Shown: positions 25,584-35,234, counted from the stretch's first letter. The stretch: DNA of 64,000 nucleotides from JAABVD01 sp965204545 (GCA_965204545.1 CBDBFA010000003.1:2728001-2792000), one strand, 5' to 3'. Notes: generated by a model not told the origin, from the letters alone. Translations and numbers: made by a program.

Positions 25584-27194
25584 ATGAGGAAAGACCCGGT
25601 CGATGTGTTGATTATCGGTGCGGGCGCCTCAGGGGCAGCCTTGGCCTGGTCGCTTTCCGAGACCCGGATGAGCATTCTCTGTCTTGAGCAGGGAGACTGG
25701 CCCCAGATCGAAAAATACCCCAACACCCTTCCCGATTGGGAGCGGCACCGCTACGGTGGATTCAGCTCGGATCCAAACATCCGCAAATGGCCTGAGGATT
25801 ATCCGATAAATAACTCCGATTCTCCCATCACACCGCTCAACTACAACGGGGTAGGCGGCGGCACCGTCCTTTACATGGCCCACTTTCCGCGTCTCCACCC
25901 CTCGGATTTCCGAACCCGAACGCTGGACGGGGTGGGCGATGATTGGCCCATCGACTACCAGACATTGGAGCCCTTCTTCGCAATCAATGACCGTATCATG
26001 GGCGTATCGGGATTGTCGGGAAACCCCGCCTATCCCCACTATGACACCGCCTACCCTCCCGTTCCCATTGGCGCCATCGGGCGAACCTTGGCCAAGGGCT
26101 TCAATAAACTGGGCTGGCATTGGTGGCCCAGCGACTCTGCCATCCTAACTCGGGACCAAGGCAGTCGCAAAGCCTGCGTAAATGCCGGGCCCTGCGACCT
26201 TGGATGTGCCAGCGGTTCGAAGGGAAGCGTCGATATCACCTATTGGCCACGTGCCCTTAACCGGGGAGTTCGCCTCGAGACCCGATGCCGGGTGAGCGAG
26301 ATCACGGTGGGAAAGAACGGTATGGCTGACGGCGTAATTTATTTTGATGAGGAGGGAAATCAGCAACGGCAGGAGGCTTCCATCGTCGTCGTCGCCTGCA
26401 ACGGAATTGGGACGCCACGCCTCCTCCTCAATTCCGGATCAAACCAATTTCCTGACGGACTGGCCAATCGAAGCGGCCTCGTCGGAAAGAACCTGATGTT
26501 CCATCCCCTCACCATCGTAACGGGTCTGTTCGACCATCCCATGGAAGGTTACAAGGGACCGCGCGCCTGCAGCATTACCAGCCACGAATTTTATGAAACC
26601 GACAAGGTCCGTGATTTTGCCCGCGGATACATGCTGACGGCCGGGCGCGGTGTCGGGCCTTTGATGGCCGCGGTCGGCGGATTGTCAGACGATCGCCCCA
26701 TTCCTTGGGGAGCCGCCCACCGCGATGCGATGGACTCGGGGTATGATCACACGGCCGCTCTCGTCGTGGTCAGCGAAGATCTTCCCGGGGAACACAACCG
26801 GGTCATCCTGGATTCCACCCTGACCGACAGCAACGGGATCCCGGCGCCCAAGGTCATCTACCGGCAGGGAGAAAACAATAAACGGATACACAAGCATGGG
26901 CAGGCCCGCGCCCGGGAAGTGATCGAAGCGGCCGGCGCGTTGCGTATTTTCACAGACGATACCATCATGCGACCAACCGGTTGGCACCTGCTCGGCACGG
27001 CCCGAATGGGAACCGATCCTGAGAAGTCGGTGGTCAATCCCTGGGGCCGTTCGCACGACGTCAAGAACCTGTTCATCATCGACGGCAGCGTATTTGTAAC
27101 CGCTGGCGCAGTGAATCCGACCTCCACCATCCAGGCCATCGCCTTGTATATCGGTGACCGGATAAAGCGCAACCTGACCAAACTATTCGACTGA
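25584..27194 (+). CDS. GMC family oxidoreductase
   Basis: A 536-residue FAD-dependent oxidoreductase. The N-terminal dinucleotide fold VLIIGAGASGAALAWSLSET is followed by the GMC signature region NYNGVGGGTVLYMAHFPRLH. The C-terminal half has RPTGWHLLGTARMG with the active-site His-type region, and IDGSVFVTAGAVNPTSTIQA. This branch (gluconate 2-dehydrogenase/sorbitol dehydrogenase large subunit) oxidises sugar or polyol alcohols and works with a small subunit-3 protein, whose gene follows after 10 bases. No signal peptide is visible; export could depend on the partner. Substrate unknown. Confidence 0.92.
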   Translation: MRKDPVDVLIIGAGASGAALAWSLSETRMSILCLEQGDWPQIEKYPNTLPDWERHRYGGFSSDPNIRKWPEDYPINNSDSPITPLNYNGVGGGTVLYMAHFPRLHPSDFRTRTLDGVGDDWPIDYQTLEPFFAINDRIMGVSGLSGNPAYPHYDTAYPPVPIGAIGRTLAKGFNKLGWHWWPSDSAILTRDQGSRKACVNAGPCDLGCASGSKGSVDITYWPRALNRGVRLETRCRVSEITVGKNGMADGVIYFDEEGNQQRQEASIVVVACNGIGTPRLLLNSGSNQFPDGLANRSGLVGKNLMFHPLTIVTGLFDHPMEGYKGPRACSITSHEFYETDKVRDFARGYMLTAGRGVGPLMAAVGGLSDDRPIPWGAAHRDAMDSGYDHTAALVVVSEDLPGEHNRVILDSTLTDSNGIPAPKVIYRQGENNKRIHKHGQARAREVIEAAGALRIFTDDTIMRPTGWHLLGTARMGTDPEKSVVNPWGRSHDVKNLFIIDGSVFVTAGAVNPTSTIQAIALYIGDRIKRNLTKLFD

Positions 27195-27204
27195 GGAGAT
27201 CGAG

Positions 27205-27690
27205 ATGGGTAACGCCCAAGCAAATTCATGGAACGAGGAAGAAGGCGTGCTTCTTAGCGCCTTGCTTGACACCATCATCCCGTCCGGTCGCGGTGGTGAG
27301 CTTCCGGCAGCGGGAGCGCTCGGGGTAGCGGATTTCCTGGCAGCCCGGGTAAAGGATACAGAGGGACTCGGCCATCACATTGTCAACCTGTTGAAAACGC
27401 TGTCCGCAGTCACCGCTGAACACGGCTCAGGTCCCTTTCACAATCTGGACGCCGCCACTCGGGAGGATCTGGCCAAGAAGGTTGAAGCAAGGCTGCCGGA
27501 AGCGTTCAGGTTATTGGTCGTTCAAACCTATAACGGGTATTACACGCGCGCGGAAGTGACCGTTCATTTCGGGACGGGTCCAAATCCACCCCATCCGCGC
27601 GGGCATGAGTTGCCACCGGATGACCCCGAAGAGCTGAAGTCGCTTCTGGAACCGGTGAGGATGCGCGGCAAGTGCTATCGCGATTGTTGA
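27205..27690 (+). CDS. gluconate 2-dehydrogenase subunit 3 family protein
   Basis: A 161-residue protein of the gluconate 2-dehydrogenase subunit 3 family. Supporting sequence is LLSALLDTIIPSGRGGELPAAG and LVVQTYNGYYTR, the latter the typical helix near the C-terminus. It is the small partner of the GMC oxidoreductase encoded 10 bases upstream, and it has a strong GAGGAGAT ribosome binding site. No Tat motif is visible at its N-terminus, unlike many homologues, so the location of the complex is open. Confidence 0.88.
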   Translation: MGNAQANSWNEEEGVLLSALLDTIIPSGRGGELPAAGALGVADFLAARVKDTEGLGHHIVNLLKTLSAVTAEHGSGPFHNLDAATREDLAKKVEARLPEAFRLLVVQTYNGYYTRAEVTVHFGTGPNPPHPRGHELPPDDPEELKSLLEPVRMRGKCYRDC

Positions 27691-27967
27691 TTTCGATCAC
27701 CATCCCATGAAAATTTGGTAGAATTGCAGGCTAGCCTCCTGCCTCAAAATCGTGATCGTGATCTTGATCGAAAATCCCCCAGGAATTACCTCTCGCAAAG
27801 ATCGCCAAGAACGCAAAGCGGCGCCTCCGGCTTTTACGCCAACGGCGTTAAACTCCAGAGCCCAGCGTCGTGCAGCGCACGCTGGGTTGCCGATCACCCA
27901 TATGACCGAACCCCAACGGGGTTCCACAATGAATCAAAGTTCTCATTTTTCATCGCGACAACCCTGA
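27691..27967. repeat. repeat-filled gap with three-hairpin repeat copy
   Basis: Contains GATCGTGATCTTGATCG units, a TCTCGCAAAGATCGCCAAGA block, and a three-hairpin repeat at 27829-27928. No gene is visible. Confidence 0.8.
27829..27928. repeat. three-hairpin repeat, copy 1
   Basis: Three successive hairpins: TTTACGCC-AAC-GGCGTTAAA, GCCCAGCGTCG/GCGCACGCTGGG, and ACCCC-AAC-GGGGT, the last followed by TTCCACAA. Other copies are at 39946-40083, 45855-45990 and 50430-50568. This copy is the most diverged and lacks the CACGAACCAGCATTC leader seen in two of the others. Confidence 0.85.
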
Positions 27968-29413
27968 TCAGGAAAACAGGTCGTCAATAGGCTCTCCCTT
28001 ACCATCCTTGGTCACATAAAACGGGCGTCGTTCTATATCATATGCAAGATCCGGAGCGATTCCCATGGCACGGTAAATCGTGGCATGCAGGTTTTCTATG
28101 GATACGGATTTTTCAATGGTCGTACAGGGATGCTCATCCGCTGTCCTACCATAAACATACCCTTTCTTGATACCGCCTCCGAAGAGAACTACGGATCCGG
28201 CATCGGCAAAATGGGCATGCATACCATAGTGCTCGAGTGTCTGCATGGTGGGTACGATGGCCGCCTGGCCTACCCGCGCCCGTTTGTTTACCTTTCCTTC
28301 TATCAGGACATCGCGACTGAATTCGCTGGCGAGAACCACTAGGGTTCGCTCAAGCAAACCGCTCTCATGCAAGTCCCGGATCAACTGGGCTACCGGCCGG
28401 TCGATTTCCAGTTTCATACGGGCTGTCACCTCATGGCCGTGAGCGTGAGTATCCCAGCGACCAAAGGGTTCATACGGTGTATGCACTTCAATGAAACGAG
28501 CCCCGGATTCCACCAGCCGTCGCGCCAGCAGACATCCCAATCCAAACGAACCGGTATTATAGTAATCGTAAACTGAGCTGTCCTCCCGTGATAAGTCAAA
28601 CGACCGTGACACTGGAGAATTCATTAACTGATAGGCCTGGTCAAAAGACCTCATCAATGACTCCCGCTGATAGTCGCTGACAAGCGCGTCAAGCGGGTTG
28701 GCTTTAACCAGCGATCTCCACAGTTTCACGCGGTCGGATAATCGACCTTCACCGACTTGCGAACGCATTTGCTCAGCAGCCTTAGCCGGGAAAGGAACCG
28801 AAAAGGGCCCGTATTCCGCACCTAAAAATCCGGCGGTCAAAAACGATTGGATACCGGCTGCTTCACGTTTAGCATCTAACAGAGGTTCATTGATATTGAT
28901 AAACGCCGGCATATCAGGCCGCCGAGGCCCCAGAGTCCGAGCGATGACGGCGCCCAGATGCGGCGCCGCGACAGGCAGAGGTGGCATATACCCCGTGTGC
29001 CACAGGTATTGATACCGCGAGTGGGTAATTTTATCGACAATGGGAATGGAATAGGTGCGGATTATGGAACCCAGGTCCATCACGCTCGCGATTTCCTCCA
29101 AACCCTGCGAAAGCTTTATGTGATCGACTGCCGAGTCGATCGCCGGAAAGGTGCTCAGCACCTTTCTGGAATCGATACCAGGGGAAAATGGAACGTACGG
29201 TTTCGGATCAAAGGTTTCGGTGTGCGCCATGCCGCCCGACATCCAGAGAAGTATCATGGAGTCGGCCGTTGCTGAAGATTGGAACGCCTTTTCCTCCGCT
29301 GAAGCTCTAGAGACCAAAGGAGAGTCGGCAGCCAGTGCTGAGAGCATCGCAGTCCCCATCCACCGCAATGATTCGCGGCGCGTCATACCTGGACTTTGGA
29401 GAGTTGGAATCAT
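27968..29413 (-). CDS. DUF1501 exported protein
   Basis: A 481-residue DUF1501 protein, related to the sulfatase/alkaline phosphatase fold. An N-terminal Tat-like signal (MTRRESLRWMGTAMLSALAA) is followed by ILLWMSGGMAHTETFDPKP, the family hallmark, and by LARRLVESGARFIEVHTPYE with GRWDTHAHGHE. The C-terminal region LHATIYRAMGIAP is typical. DUF1501 genes almost always follow DUF1549/DUF1553 cytochrome genes, as here (14-base gap). Function is not established; a periplasmic role with the cytochrome partner is assumed. A longer frame to 29470 overlaps the upstream gene, so the ATG at 29413 was chosen. Confidence 0.9.
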   Translation of the reverse strand: MIPTLQSPGMTRRESLRWMGTAMLSALAADSPLVSRASAEEKAFQSSATADSMILLWMSGGMAHTETFDPKPYVPFSPGIDSRKVLSTFPAIDSAVDHIKLSQGLEEIASVMDLGSIIRTYSIPIVDKITHSRYQYLWHTGYMPPLPVAAPHLGAVIARTLGPRRPDMPAFININEPLLDAKREAAGIQSFLTAGFLGAEYGPFSVPFPAKAAEQMRSQVGEGRLSDRVKLWRSLVKANPLDALVSDYQRESLMRSFDQAYQLMNSPVSRSFDLSREDSSVYDYYNTGSFGLGCLLARRLVESGARFIEVHTPYEPFGRWDTHAHGHEVTARMKLEIDRPVAQLIRDLHESGLLERTLVVLASEFSRDVLIEGKVNKRARVGQAAIVPTMQTLEHYGMHAHFADAGSVVLFGGGIKKGYVYGRTADEHPCTTIEKSVSIENLHATIYRAMGIAPDLAYDIERRPFYVTKDGKGEPIDDLFS

Positions 29414-29427
29414 GGAGAAAAAATGGT

Positions 29428-31446
29428 TTATCGTATCAATTGAAATTCCGGTTTCATCACGATCACCCAAAGTAAATCGGCGACCGAACGCTCATCGAGG
29501 GTTCTGCCAAAAGCCTTTCGCATGTGCCTCAACTCAGCGTTTGAAGGTCTGCGCCCCAACAGGTGTCGATAAACCGTTTCGACCAATGCGCCTGTCGAAT
29601 TTCCCTCCTGACTAATCAAAGTTGTCGCTGCCTTGGTTACGAGTTCCTCCAGTCGCTCGCTATTCATCAATTCCAGCGATTGCAAGGGACTGGTGGTTCC
29701 ACTGCGCTGAGTAACCACCACATTGCGATCCGGCCGACCCAGAGCCCGCATGAGCGCGTCATTAGGTTGTTGCCAAGCGCGTTCAACCGAACGGGCCTGC
29801 CGGGCGGCCTCAGGCGAAGCCAACGCGTTCAGTGAATCGACAATTTGCTCGGCTGTGAGGCGTCGTGGGAGAGGTCCGTAAAAAACAAAGTCCGAATTCG
29901 AAAGATCTCGGGACGATCCCTCGTGCGGAGAAGCTTTACTTGTCTGAGCCTTCTTCCCTTTCGTAATGGGCTTTCCTGCAGGCAACTGGTAGGCTTTGGA
30001 AGTGACTATCAATTCGATCAATTTTTTCAGGTCGTAATCCTGACGGACGAATTCCGCTGCCAGCCATTCCAGTAACTCGGCGTTCCAGGGCTTGTGCTCG
30101 ATCATTTCATCAACCGGCTCTATCAATCCACGCCCCAAGAGGCGCGCCCATAAGCGGTTGACCATGGTACGAGGCAGGAGGCCGTTTCGAGGTGACACCA
30201 TCAACTCGGCCAAACGCGTTCTCCGACCCGACGTTCCCAGAGTTTGGTCGATCTCTCCCAGCTCGGGAAAGAGAAAGCGCGGTTCGGCAATTTCGCCGGT
30301 CCGTACTTCACAGCGCGACATCTCCAACGACTCTACACTCAGAGCGCTTGCCAAACCCCACGCCTCCGACAGTTTCCAGCGATCCACAAAGCTGTCATGA
30401 CACGAGGCGCACTGGAGCCGCACGCCCAGGAACACCTGACTTAGAATGTGAGCTGACTGCATTTCCGGCCGGCCTTGCGCGGTTGCCACCTCCCCTTTTG
30501 GGGCAATGCTCGTGGCATACCAGTCAAGAAACTCACCCGTAAGAATATTCCTTACCAAGTCATCGATTGTATCGCCTGCCTCGAGGCGTTCTTCCAACCA
30601 TTGTAGAGGCTTTTCAGTATTATTTTCGTCGAAGACAGCAGAATCGAGTGCCGAGCCAATGCGTAAATGGTCCATCCAAAATGACATCCAATGCCCTACA
30701 AATAACGAATGTTCCTCAAGTAGTTTGCTTACCAGTCGCATTCTTTTTTCCGGATTGGAATCAGCTTCGAACGCCTGCAATTCTGACCGGGAAGGAAGCA
30801 ATCCGATAATATCCAGAAAAACACGCCGCGCAAATACGCCGTCTTCCACCGGCTTTGCCGGCCTGATGCCATGCTGTTTGAAGTAATCGGTAATAATTCT
30901 ATCGATCGGATGGCCCTCCCCATCCGGGAGCGTTACGGGTTTAAGGGCTAAATGATAGGGTTCAACGTAGTCTTCGTCAGACCAGTCGACGCCTTGATCA
31001 ATCCACTGGGTCAACACCGATACTTGATCGTCTGACAGCGGATCGCCCTCATCCTCAGGAGGCATATCGGGATCAGGTCCGGAGACCAATTCAATCAGCA
31101 AACTTTCCTGACTGCGACCAAGCTCTACCACTCTCCCGGATTCGCTTCCTCTTAACAATGATTCGCGAGAGTCTATGTTCAATTCACCTTTGGAACGGCC
31201 GTTGCCGTGGCACTCGAAGCAATGCTCCCGTAGGATCGGTTTTACATCCCGGCCAAACGATATCGACCTGGCATCTTCATTGGCTTCTATGGTTGAACTT
31301 TCCTTACACCAAGCTGGATGAGAAAGTTGGAATCCAAAAAATGCAAAGACCACTCCTCCCCATAGGATAAAGCGCCGGCGAAACCCGGCAGGCTCCGAGA
31401 GGGTATCTGCGACTGAATGCGTGGGATCGCGTGATTTCTCAAACAT
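29428..31446 (-). CDS. Planctomycete-type cytochrome c protein, DUF1549/DUF1553
   Basis: A 672-residue exported protein with a hydrophobic N-terminal segment (FILWGGVVFAFFGFQLSHP). A Planctomycete-type cytochrome c domain follows, with heme motif CFECH in LREHCFECHGNGRSKGEL. DUF1549 comes next (HPIDRIITDYFKQHGI, RRVFLDIIGLLPS) with a second CxxCH motif (LQCASCHDSF), and DUF1553 forms the C-terminus (NGLLPRTMVNRLWARLLGRG, LTAEQIVDSLNAL, VYRHLLGRRPSNAEL). These proteins are abundant in Planctomycetota and Verrucomicrobiota, probably periplasmic and redox active, with unknown substrate. It pairs with the DUF1501 gene downstream. Confidence 0.93.
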   Translation of the reverse strand: MFEKSRDPTHSVADTLSEPAGFRRRFILWGGVVFAFFGFQLSHPAWCKESSTIEANEDARSISFGRDVKPILREHCFECHGNGRSKGELNIDSRESLLRGSESGRVVELGRSQESLLIELVSGPDPDMPPEDEGDPLSDDQVSVLTQWIDQGVDWSDEDYVEPYHLALKPVTLPDGEGHPIDRIITDYFKQHGIRPAKPVEDGVFARRVFLDIIGLLPSRSELQAFEADSNPEKRMRLVSKLLEEHSLFVGHWMSFWMDHLRIGSALDSAVFDENNTEKPLQWLEERLEAGDTIDDLVRNILTGEFLDWYATSIAPKGEVATAQGRPEMQSAHILSQVFLGVRLQCASCHDSFVDRWKLSEAWGLASALSVESLEMSRCEVRTGEIAEPRFLFPELGEIDQTLGTSGRRTRLAELMVSPRNGLLPRTMVNRLWARLLGRGLIEPVDEMIEHKPWNAELLEWLAAEFVRQDYDLKKLIELIVTSKAYQLPAGKPITKGKKAQTSKASPHEGSSRDLSNSDFVFYGPLPRRLTAEQIVDSLNALASPEAARQARSVERAWQQPNDALMRALGRPDRNVVVTQRSGTTSPLQSLELMNSERLEELVTKAATTLISQEGNSTGALVETVYRHLLGRRPSNAELRHMRKAFGRTLDERSVADLLWVIVMKPEFQLIR

Positions 31447-31523
31447 GGGAGAACAAACAAAAAAGCGCCAAATCTACTTTAATGGTTTATTCATCATTTG
31501 TAAGGAATTTCTCATACACTTCG

Positions 31524-32804
31524 TCACATCAACCAATTCGGAAGCAACAAGGCAAATGCCGGGATGAAGGTGACAAACAATAAAATCAGTACCAACACGG
31601 CAAGGAAAGGCATGACTTCCCTGGTGAATTTGTGGACGGGCACGCCGGTGATGGAACAGGTCGTGAACATCAATGTGCCGAGAGGCGGTGTCACTCCGGC
31701 AATCGTCAGGTTCAAAACCATAACGATTCCCAAGTGCACCAGATCCACCCCTAACACCTTTGCCACCGGAGCAAGCAAGGGAGTGAGGAGAATCAATGCG
31801 GCGCTTCCTTCCACAAACATGCCAACGATCAGCAGCAGCACATTGATGAGCAGGAGAAGCACAAAGGGATTGGAGGTAAACTCCACGATGGAGGCCGAGA
31901 AACTCATCGGGAGTCGTTCCCAGGTCATATAGAAGCCAAAGGCGTTGGAGGCACAGATGATCAACATCACCACGGAGGTGCTCAGTACCGACTCCATCAA
32001 TATTTCAGGGAAATGCCTGAGCTTCAAATCTCCGTAGGCAAACAGTCCAACGAGTATGGAATAAATCACGGTCATCGCGCCCGCCTCGGTTGGGGTAAAC
32101 AGTCCGAAACGAATACCACTGATAATGCCTACGGGTATCACCAGGGCCCAAATCGACTTCCTGAATGCAAGGGCCACTTCTCTCCAACCGGCCCGCGCGG
32201 TGCGATTCGATCGATAACCCCTTCTTTTCGAAACGTGGCTGACGACGAACATCAGCCCAAAACAAAGAAGGCCCCCCGGGATAATTCCGGCAAGAAAGAG
32301 CCGACCCACTGATTCGTTGGCCAGGTAAGCATAGAGTATCAGGCCGATTCCGGGCGGAATAATGGGGGCGATAACCGAGGAGCAGGCAGTCACGGTAGCC
32401 GAAAACTCCTTGTCATATCCGCGCTTCGTCATCTCCGGGACGAGCACCTTACTCTGCATGGCCGCATCCGCATTGGCCGATCCGGACAATCCGCCCATCA
32501 AGGTCGACAGCACGATGTTCACATGGCCCAGGCCGCCCTTCAAATGTCCCGTCAACGCATCGGCCAGCGCCATCAAACGATTGGTGATACCCCCGCGATT
32601 CATCACCACCCCGGCCGTGATAAAGAATGGAACCGCAAGCAGCGGAAAGGAATGGGTGGAAGAAACGATTTTCTGCACAAAGACCGCTGGCGGTAAGCCC
32701 GACGTATAGAGAAAATAGACCAGAGAACCGATCGCAATGGAGTAGCCGACCGGAACGTTTACGGCGAAGAGAAGAAAGAGCAGTAGGATAGGTAAATACT
32801 CCAT
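31524..32804 (-). CDS. TRAP transporter large permease (DctM family)
   Basis: A 426-residue inner-membrane protein with about 12 hydrophobic helices. The motifs FFITAGVVMNRGGITNRLMA and GGLSGSANADAAMQSKVLVP are the DctM family signature, and APIIPPGIGLILYAYLA is also typical. It is the proton- or sodium-coupled large subunit of a TRAP transporter, working with the DctQ and DctP genes directly upstream (seven-base gap to DctQ). The solute is probably an organic acid, but is not identifiable from the permease. Confidence 0.94.
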   Translation of the reverse strand: MEYLPILLLFLLFAVNVPVGYSIAIGSLVYFLYTSGLPPAVFVQKIVSSTHSFPLLAVPFFITAGVVMNRGGITNRLMALADALTGHLKGGLGHVNIVLSTLMGGLSGSANADAAMQSKVLVPEMTKRGYDKEFSATVTACSSVIAPIIPPGIGLILYAYLANESVGRLFLAGIIPGGLLCFGLMFVVSHVSKRRGYRSNRTARAGWREVALAFRKSIWALVIPVGIISGIRFGLFTPTEAGAMTVIYSILVGLFAYGDLKLRHFPEILMESVLSTSVVMLIICASNAFGFYMTWERLPMSFSASIVEFTSNPFVLLLLINVLLLIVGMFVEGSAALILLTPLLAPVAKVLGVDLVHLGIVMVLNLTIAGVTPPLGTLMFTTCSITGVPVHKFTREVMPFLAVLVLILLFVTFIPAFALLLPNWLM

Positions 32805-32811
32805 GAGGAAA

Positions 32812-33291
32812 CTATCGCTTCTCCTCCCGTGCTTGAAAATGAGCCCACAAATTGCCGACCTGATAAAATAACATCAGCGCGAAACTTACCGGCACAGCCG
32901 AATAGAAAACCGTGTTGGGCAACCTCAGGATAGAGGTGGGCTGGGCGAAGGACTCGATGGAGAAAATAACACCATAGACCACCATGTATCCGAAAAACAC
33001 GGACAGTACCAGTTGAGCGGCCAGTAGAAAAATCCATCGTACTTCCGGGGGTAATCGATTTACCAGAAGATCGATACCGATATGCATTTTCCTTTTATAG
33101 GCGGCGCTGGCGCCGAGAAACACCATCCATGTAAACCCGATCGACGAAACCTCATTGATCCACATCGGAGGATCGCCGAACAAATAGCGCATCACTACGC
33201 CATAAGTAACACTGAGTATGACCACAGCCAGCGCCAGACAGCCGAGGATGCCGTCAAAGTTCGCGAATACACTGCCAATACGCCTATTCAT
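32812..33291 (-). CDS. TRAP transporter small permease (DctQ family)
   Basis: A 159-residue membrane protein with four helices and the DctQ features YGVVMRYLFGDPPMWINEVS and TWMVFLGASAAYKRKMHIGI (R-Y-x-x-x-x-P-x-W-x-x-E). It bridges the large permease and is required for TRAP activity. Its start overlaps the end of the DctP gene by four bases (ATGA), so the three genes form one operon in the order dctP-dctQ-dctM. Confidence 0.93.
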   Translation of the reverse strand: MNRRIGSVFANFDGILGCLALAVVILSVTYGVVMRYLFGDPPMWINEVSSIGFTWMVFLGASAAYKRKMHIGIDLLVNRLPPEVRWIFLLAAQLVLSVFFGYMVVYGVIFSIESFAQPTSILRLPNTVFYSAVPVSFALMLFYQVGNLWAHFQAREEKR

Positions 33292-34277
33292 TGATTCAAT
33301 ATCTGCCGGATTTTATCGGATAGACCGGGACTCCAATCGGGATTGGTCAGGTATACCGTTTCGGTCGCCTGACGAATGGAGGCGTGATCCACGTCTTCGA
33401 TGATTTGAACGCCCTTTGAGCGCAGATAGTCGAGCTGGCCTTCCTCGGAAGCAATGGACAACTCGGTCAAATAAATTCCCCAGGCGTGGCCCTCTTGCAA
33501 TAGAACATCCTGCACGTCTTCGGGTAAGGTTTCCCAATATTTCCTTCCCATGACCATTCCGACAAAGGGTTGAAAATGCGCCGTAGTGGAAAGGACTTTT
33601 TGATGCTCATAGAAACGTGCACCAATGATGGGACCAAGCGGCGCTTCTGCCGCATGGATCACCCCCTGAGCGAGCCCACTGTAGACTTCCGACCAAGCCA
33701 AGGTAGTAGGATTGGCTCCCAGCGCGGCAAAGGTCTTTACCCAGATGACGTTGGGCGGAATGCGTATTTGAAGGCCGGAAAAGTCATCCAGGTTTCGAAT
33801 CGGCTTACTGGATATGATGTGGCGCGCGCCGAAGTAGCCGTTCAAGGCGATTACCTTGAATCCTTTTTCATACAACCGATCGACCTGGGTCCCATACCAT
33901 TTCGACTGAATCACTTTTTCATAGTCTCTGATATCCTCGAGCAAATAGGGCCCTGCCAAGATTCCAATATCCGGGAGGTAGTCGGAAAGGTATCCGGCAT
34001 CCACATTGGCGATGACCGAGGCGCCGAGTCTGGCCAATTCATAGACTTCCTTGTTCGTACCCAAGGCCGATGCCTCGTAGACTTGGACTGTAATTTGCCC
34101 CTGAGACCTTGCCCCAATCCGCTGAGCAAAATGGAGAAACGATTGGTGAATCGGTTCCTCGGAGGATTGGACATGCCCAAGCTTCAACGTTATTTCGTCA
34201 CCCCATGAAACGGAAGCCGGCAGAGCAAAGAGTAAGCAGAAAAAGCGGAGGATGGATTGAAAGAAGAAGGATCCCAT
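33288..34277 (-). CDS. TRAP transporter solute-binding protein (DctP family)
   Basis: A 329-residue periplasmic protein with signal peptide (MGSFFFQSILRFFCLLFALP, then cleavage near SVSWGDE). DctP features are LKLGHVQSSEEPIHQSFLHF, GLQIRIPPNVIWVKTFAALG with the Arg that normally holds the substrate carboxylate, and WSEVYSGLAQGVIHAAEAPL. It should bind an organic acid and deliver it to the permease pair downstream. It is divergent from a phytanoyl-CoA dioxygenase-like gene across 117 bases, which may point to the metabolite class but not to its identity. Confidence 0.93.
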   Translation of the reverse strand: MGSFFFQSILRFFCLLFALPASVSWGDEITLKLGHVQSSEEPIHQSFLHFAQRIGARSQGQITVQVYEASALGTNKEVYELARLGASVIANVDAGYLSDYLPDIGILAGPYLLEDIRDYEKVIQSKWYGTQVDRLYEKGFKVIALNGYFGARHIISSKPIRNLDDFSGLQIRIPPNVIWVKTFAALGANPTTLAWSEVYSGLAQGVIHAAEAPLGPIIGARFYEHQKVLSTTAHFQPFVGMVMGRKYWETLPEDVQDVLLQEGHAWGIYLTELSIASEEGQLDYLRSKGVQIIEDVDHASIRQATETVYLTNPDWSPGLSDKIRQILNQ

Positions 34278-34394
34278 TCGGAACGGCTATATTTCCCCGC
34301 TTAACCAATTAGGTCAACGGTTCGCATAAAAGAAGCCGCCGTTACTCACATCTCGAATTGCATCCCTAAGCCACGGTTTTCCATTATAAATACC

Positions 34395-35234
34395 ATGATC
34401 GGCAGTCTCACTTCTGAACAACGCAGCTCTTACGAAAACGACGGCATCCTGTTCCCCATCGGTGTCCTTTCTCCGGCAGAGGTGAAGCGCATGAGGAACG
34501 GATTGGCGGCTATCGAATCCTGCCTGGGTCGAACACCCAAAACGGAGGAATTGCACCAGCTATTCCTGAACTTCCGCTGGGCCTACGATTTGGTGATCCA
34601 CCCCAAGGTATTGGACGCGGTTGAGTCCATCCTGGGACCGGACATCCTCTTGTGGGCAACTAGCGTATTCGCAAAACCGCCACGCGATCCCGGCTTCATA
34701 TCCTGGCATCAGGACGCCACTTATTGGGGCCTGGATTCGGGAAGCATCACCACCGCCTGGATTGCGCTCACTGAAAGCTCCACGGAGAATGGTTGCATGC
34801 GAGTCGTAAGGGAATCGCACAAGCAAAGTATACAGCCGCATAAGGAAACCTACGCTTACCACAACCTCTTGAGCCGAGGTCAGGAAATTGCCGTCGAGGT
34901 GACCGAGGAGGAGGCGACGGACGTCGTCTTGGCTCCCGGTCAGATGTCCATTCATCACGTCAATATCGTGCATGGATCCAAGGCCAATTTCAGCGATAAA
35001 CCACGCATTGGATTTGCCGCACGCTATATGACTCCCTCCGTCAAACAAAGGGGTTTCCAACAACCCGTCATCCTTGCCCGCGGAGAAGACAGGTTCGGAC
35101 ACTTCGAGCACCTGCAGGGGCTGCCCAATTCAGATGACTTGGCCATCGCGACAAGGAAACACCTCCGTACGGCCCGAGAGCACGTAACAGGCATCCGCGA
35201 AACCGCCGGTGCGTATGATCAATCGGAAGACTGA
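34395..35234 (+). CDS. phytanoyl-CoA dioxygenase family protein
   Basis: A 279-residue Fe(II)/2-oxoglutarate oxygenase of the PhyH family. The iron ligands are visible: His105 and Asp107 in SWHQDATYWGL and the distal His193 in VNIVHGSKANFSD; the Arg in KPRIGFAARY should bind the 2-oxoglutarate carboxylate. The family hydroxylates small carboxylates, amino acids, phosphonates and similar compounds in the cytoplasm. It is divergent from the TRAP operon, so the transported solute may be its substrate; that is inference. No signal peptide is present. Confidence 0.9.
   Translation: MIGSLTSEQRSSYENDGILFPIGVLSPAEVKRMRNGLAAIESCLGRTPKTEELHQLFLNFRWAYDLVIHPKVLDAVESILGPDILLWATSVFAKPPRDPGFISWHQDATYWGLDSGSITTAWIALTESSTENGCMRVVRESHKQSIQPHKETYAYHNLLSRGQEIAVEVTEEEATDVVLAPGQMSIHHVNIVHGSKANFSDKPRIGFAARYMTPSVKQRGFQQPVILARGEDRFGHFEHLQGLPNSDDLAIATRKHLRTAREHVTGIRETAGAYDQSED

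Noticed and set aside
34278..34394. Possible TTGACC -35 box and AAATAT -10 box on the minus strand upstream of the TRAP operon
   Set aside because: The -10 match is poor and the promoter consensus of this lineage is unknown to me, so the call would be a guess.
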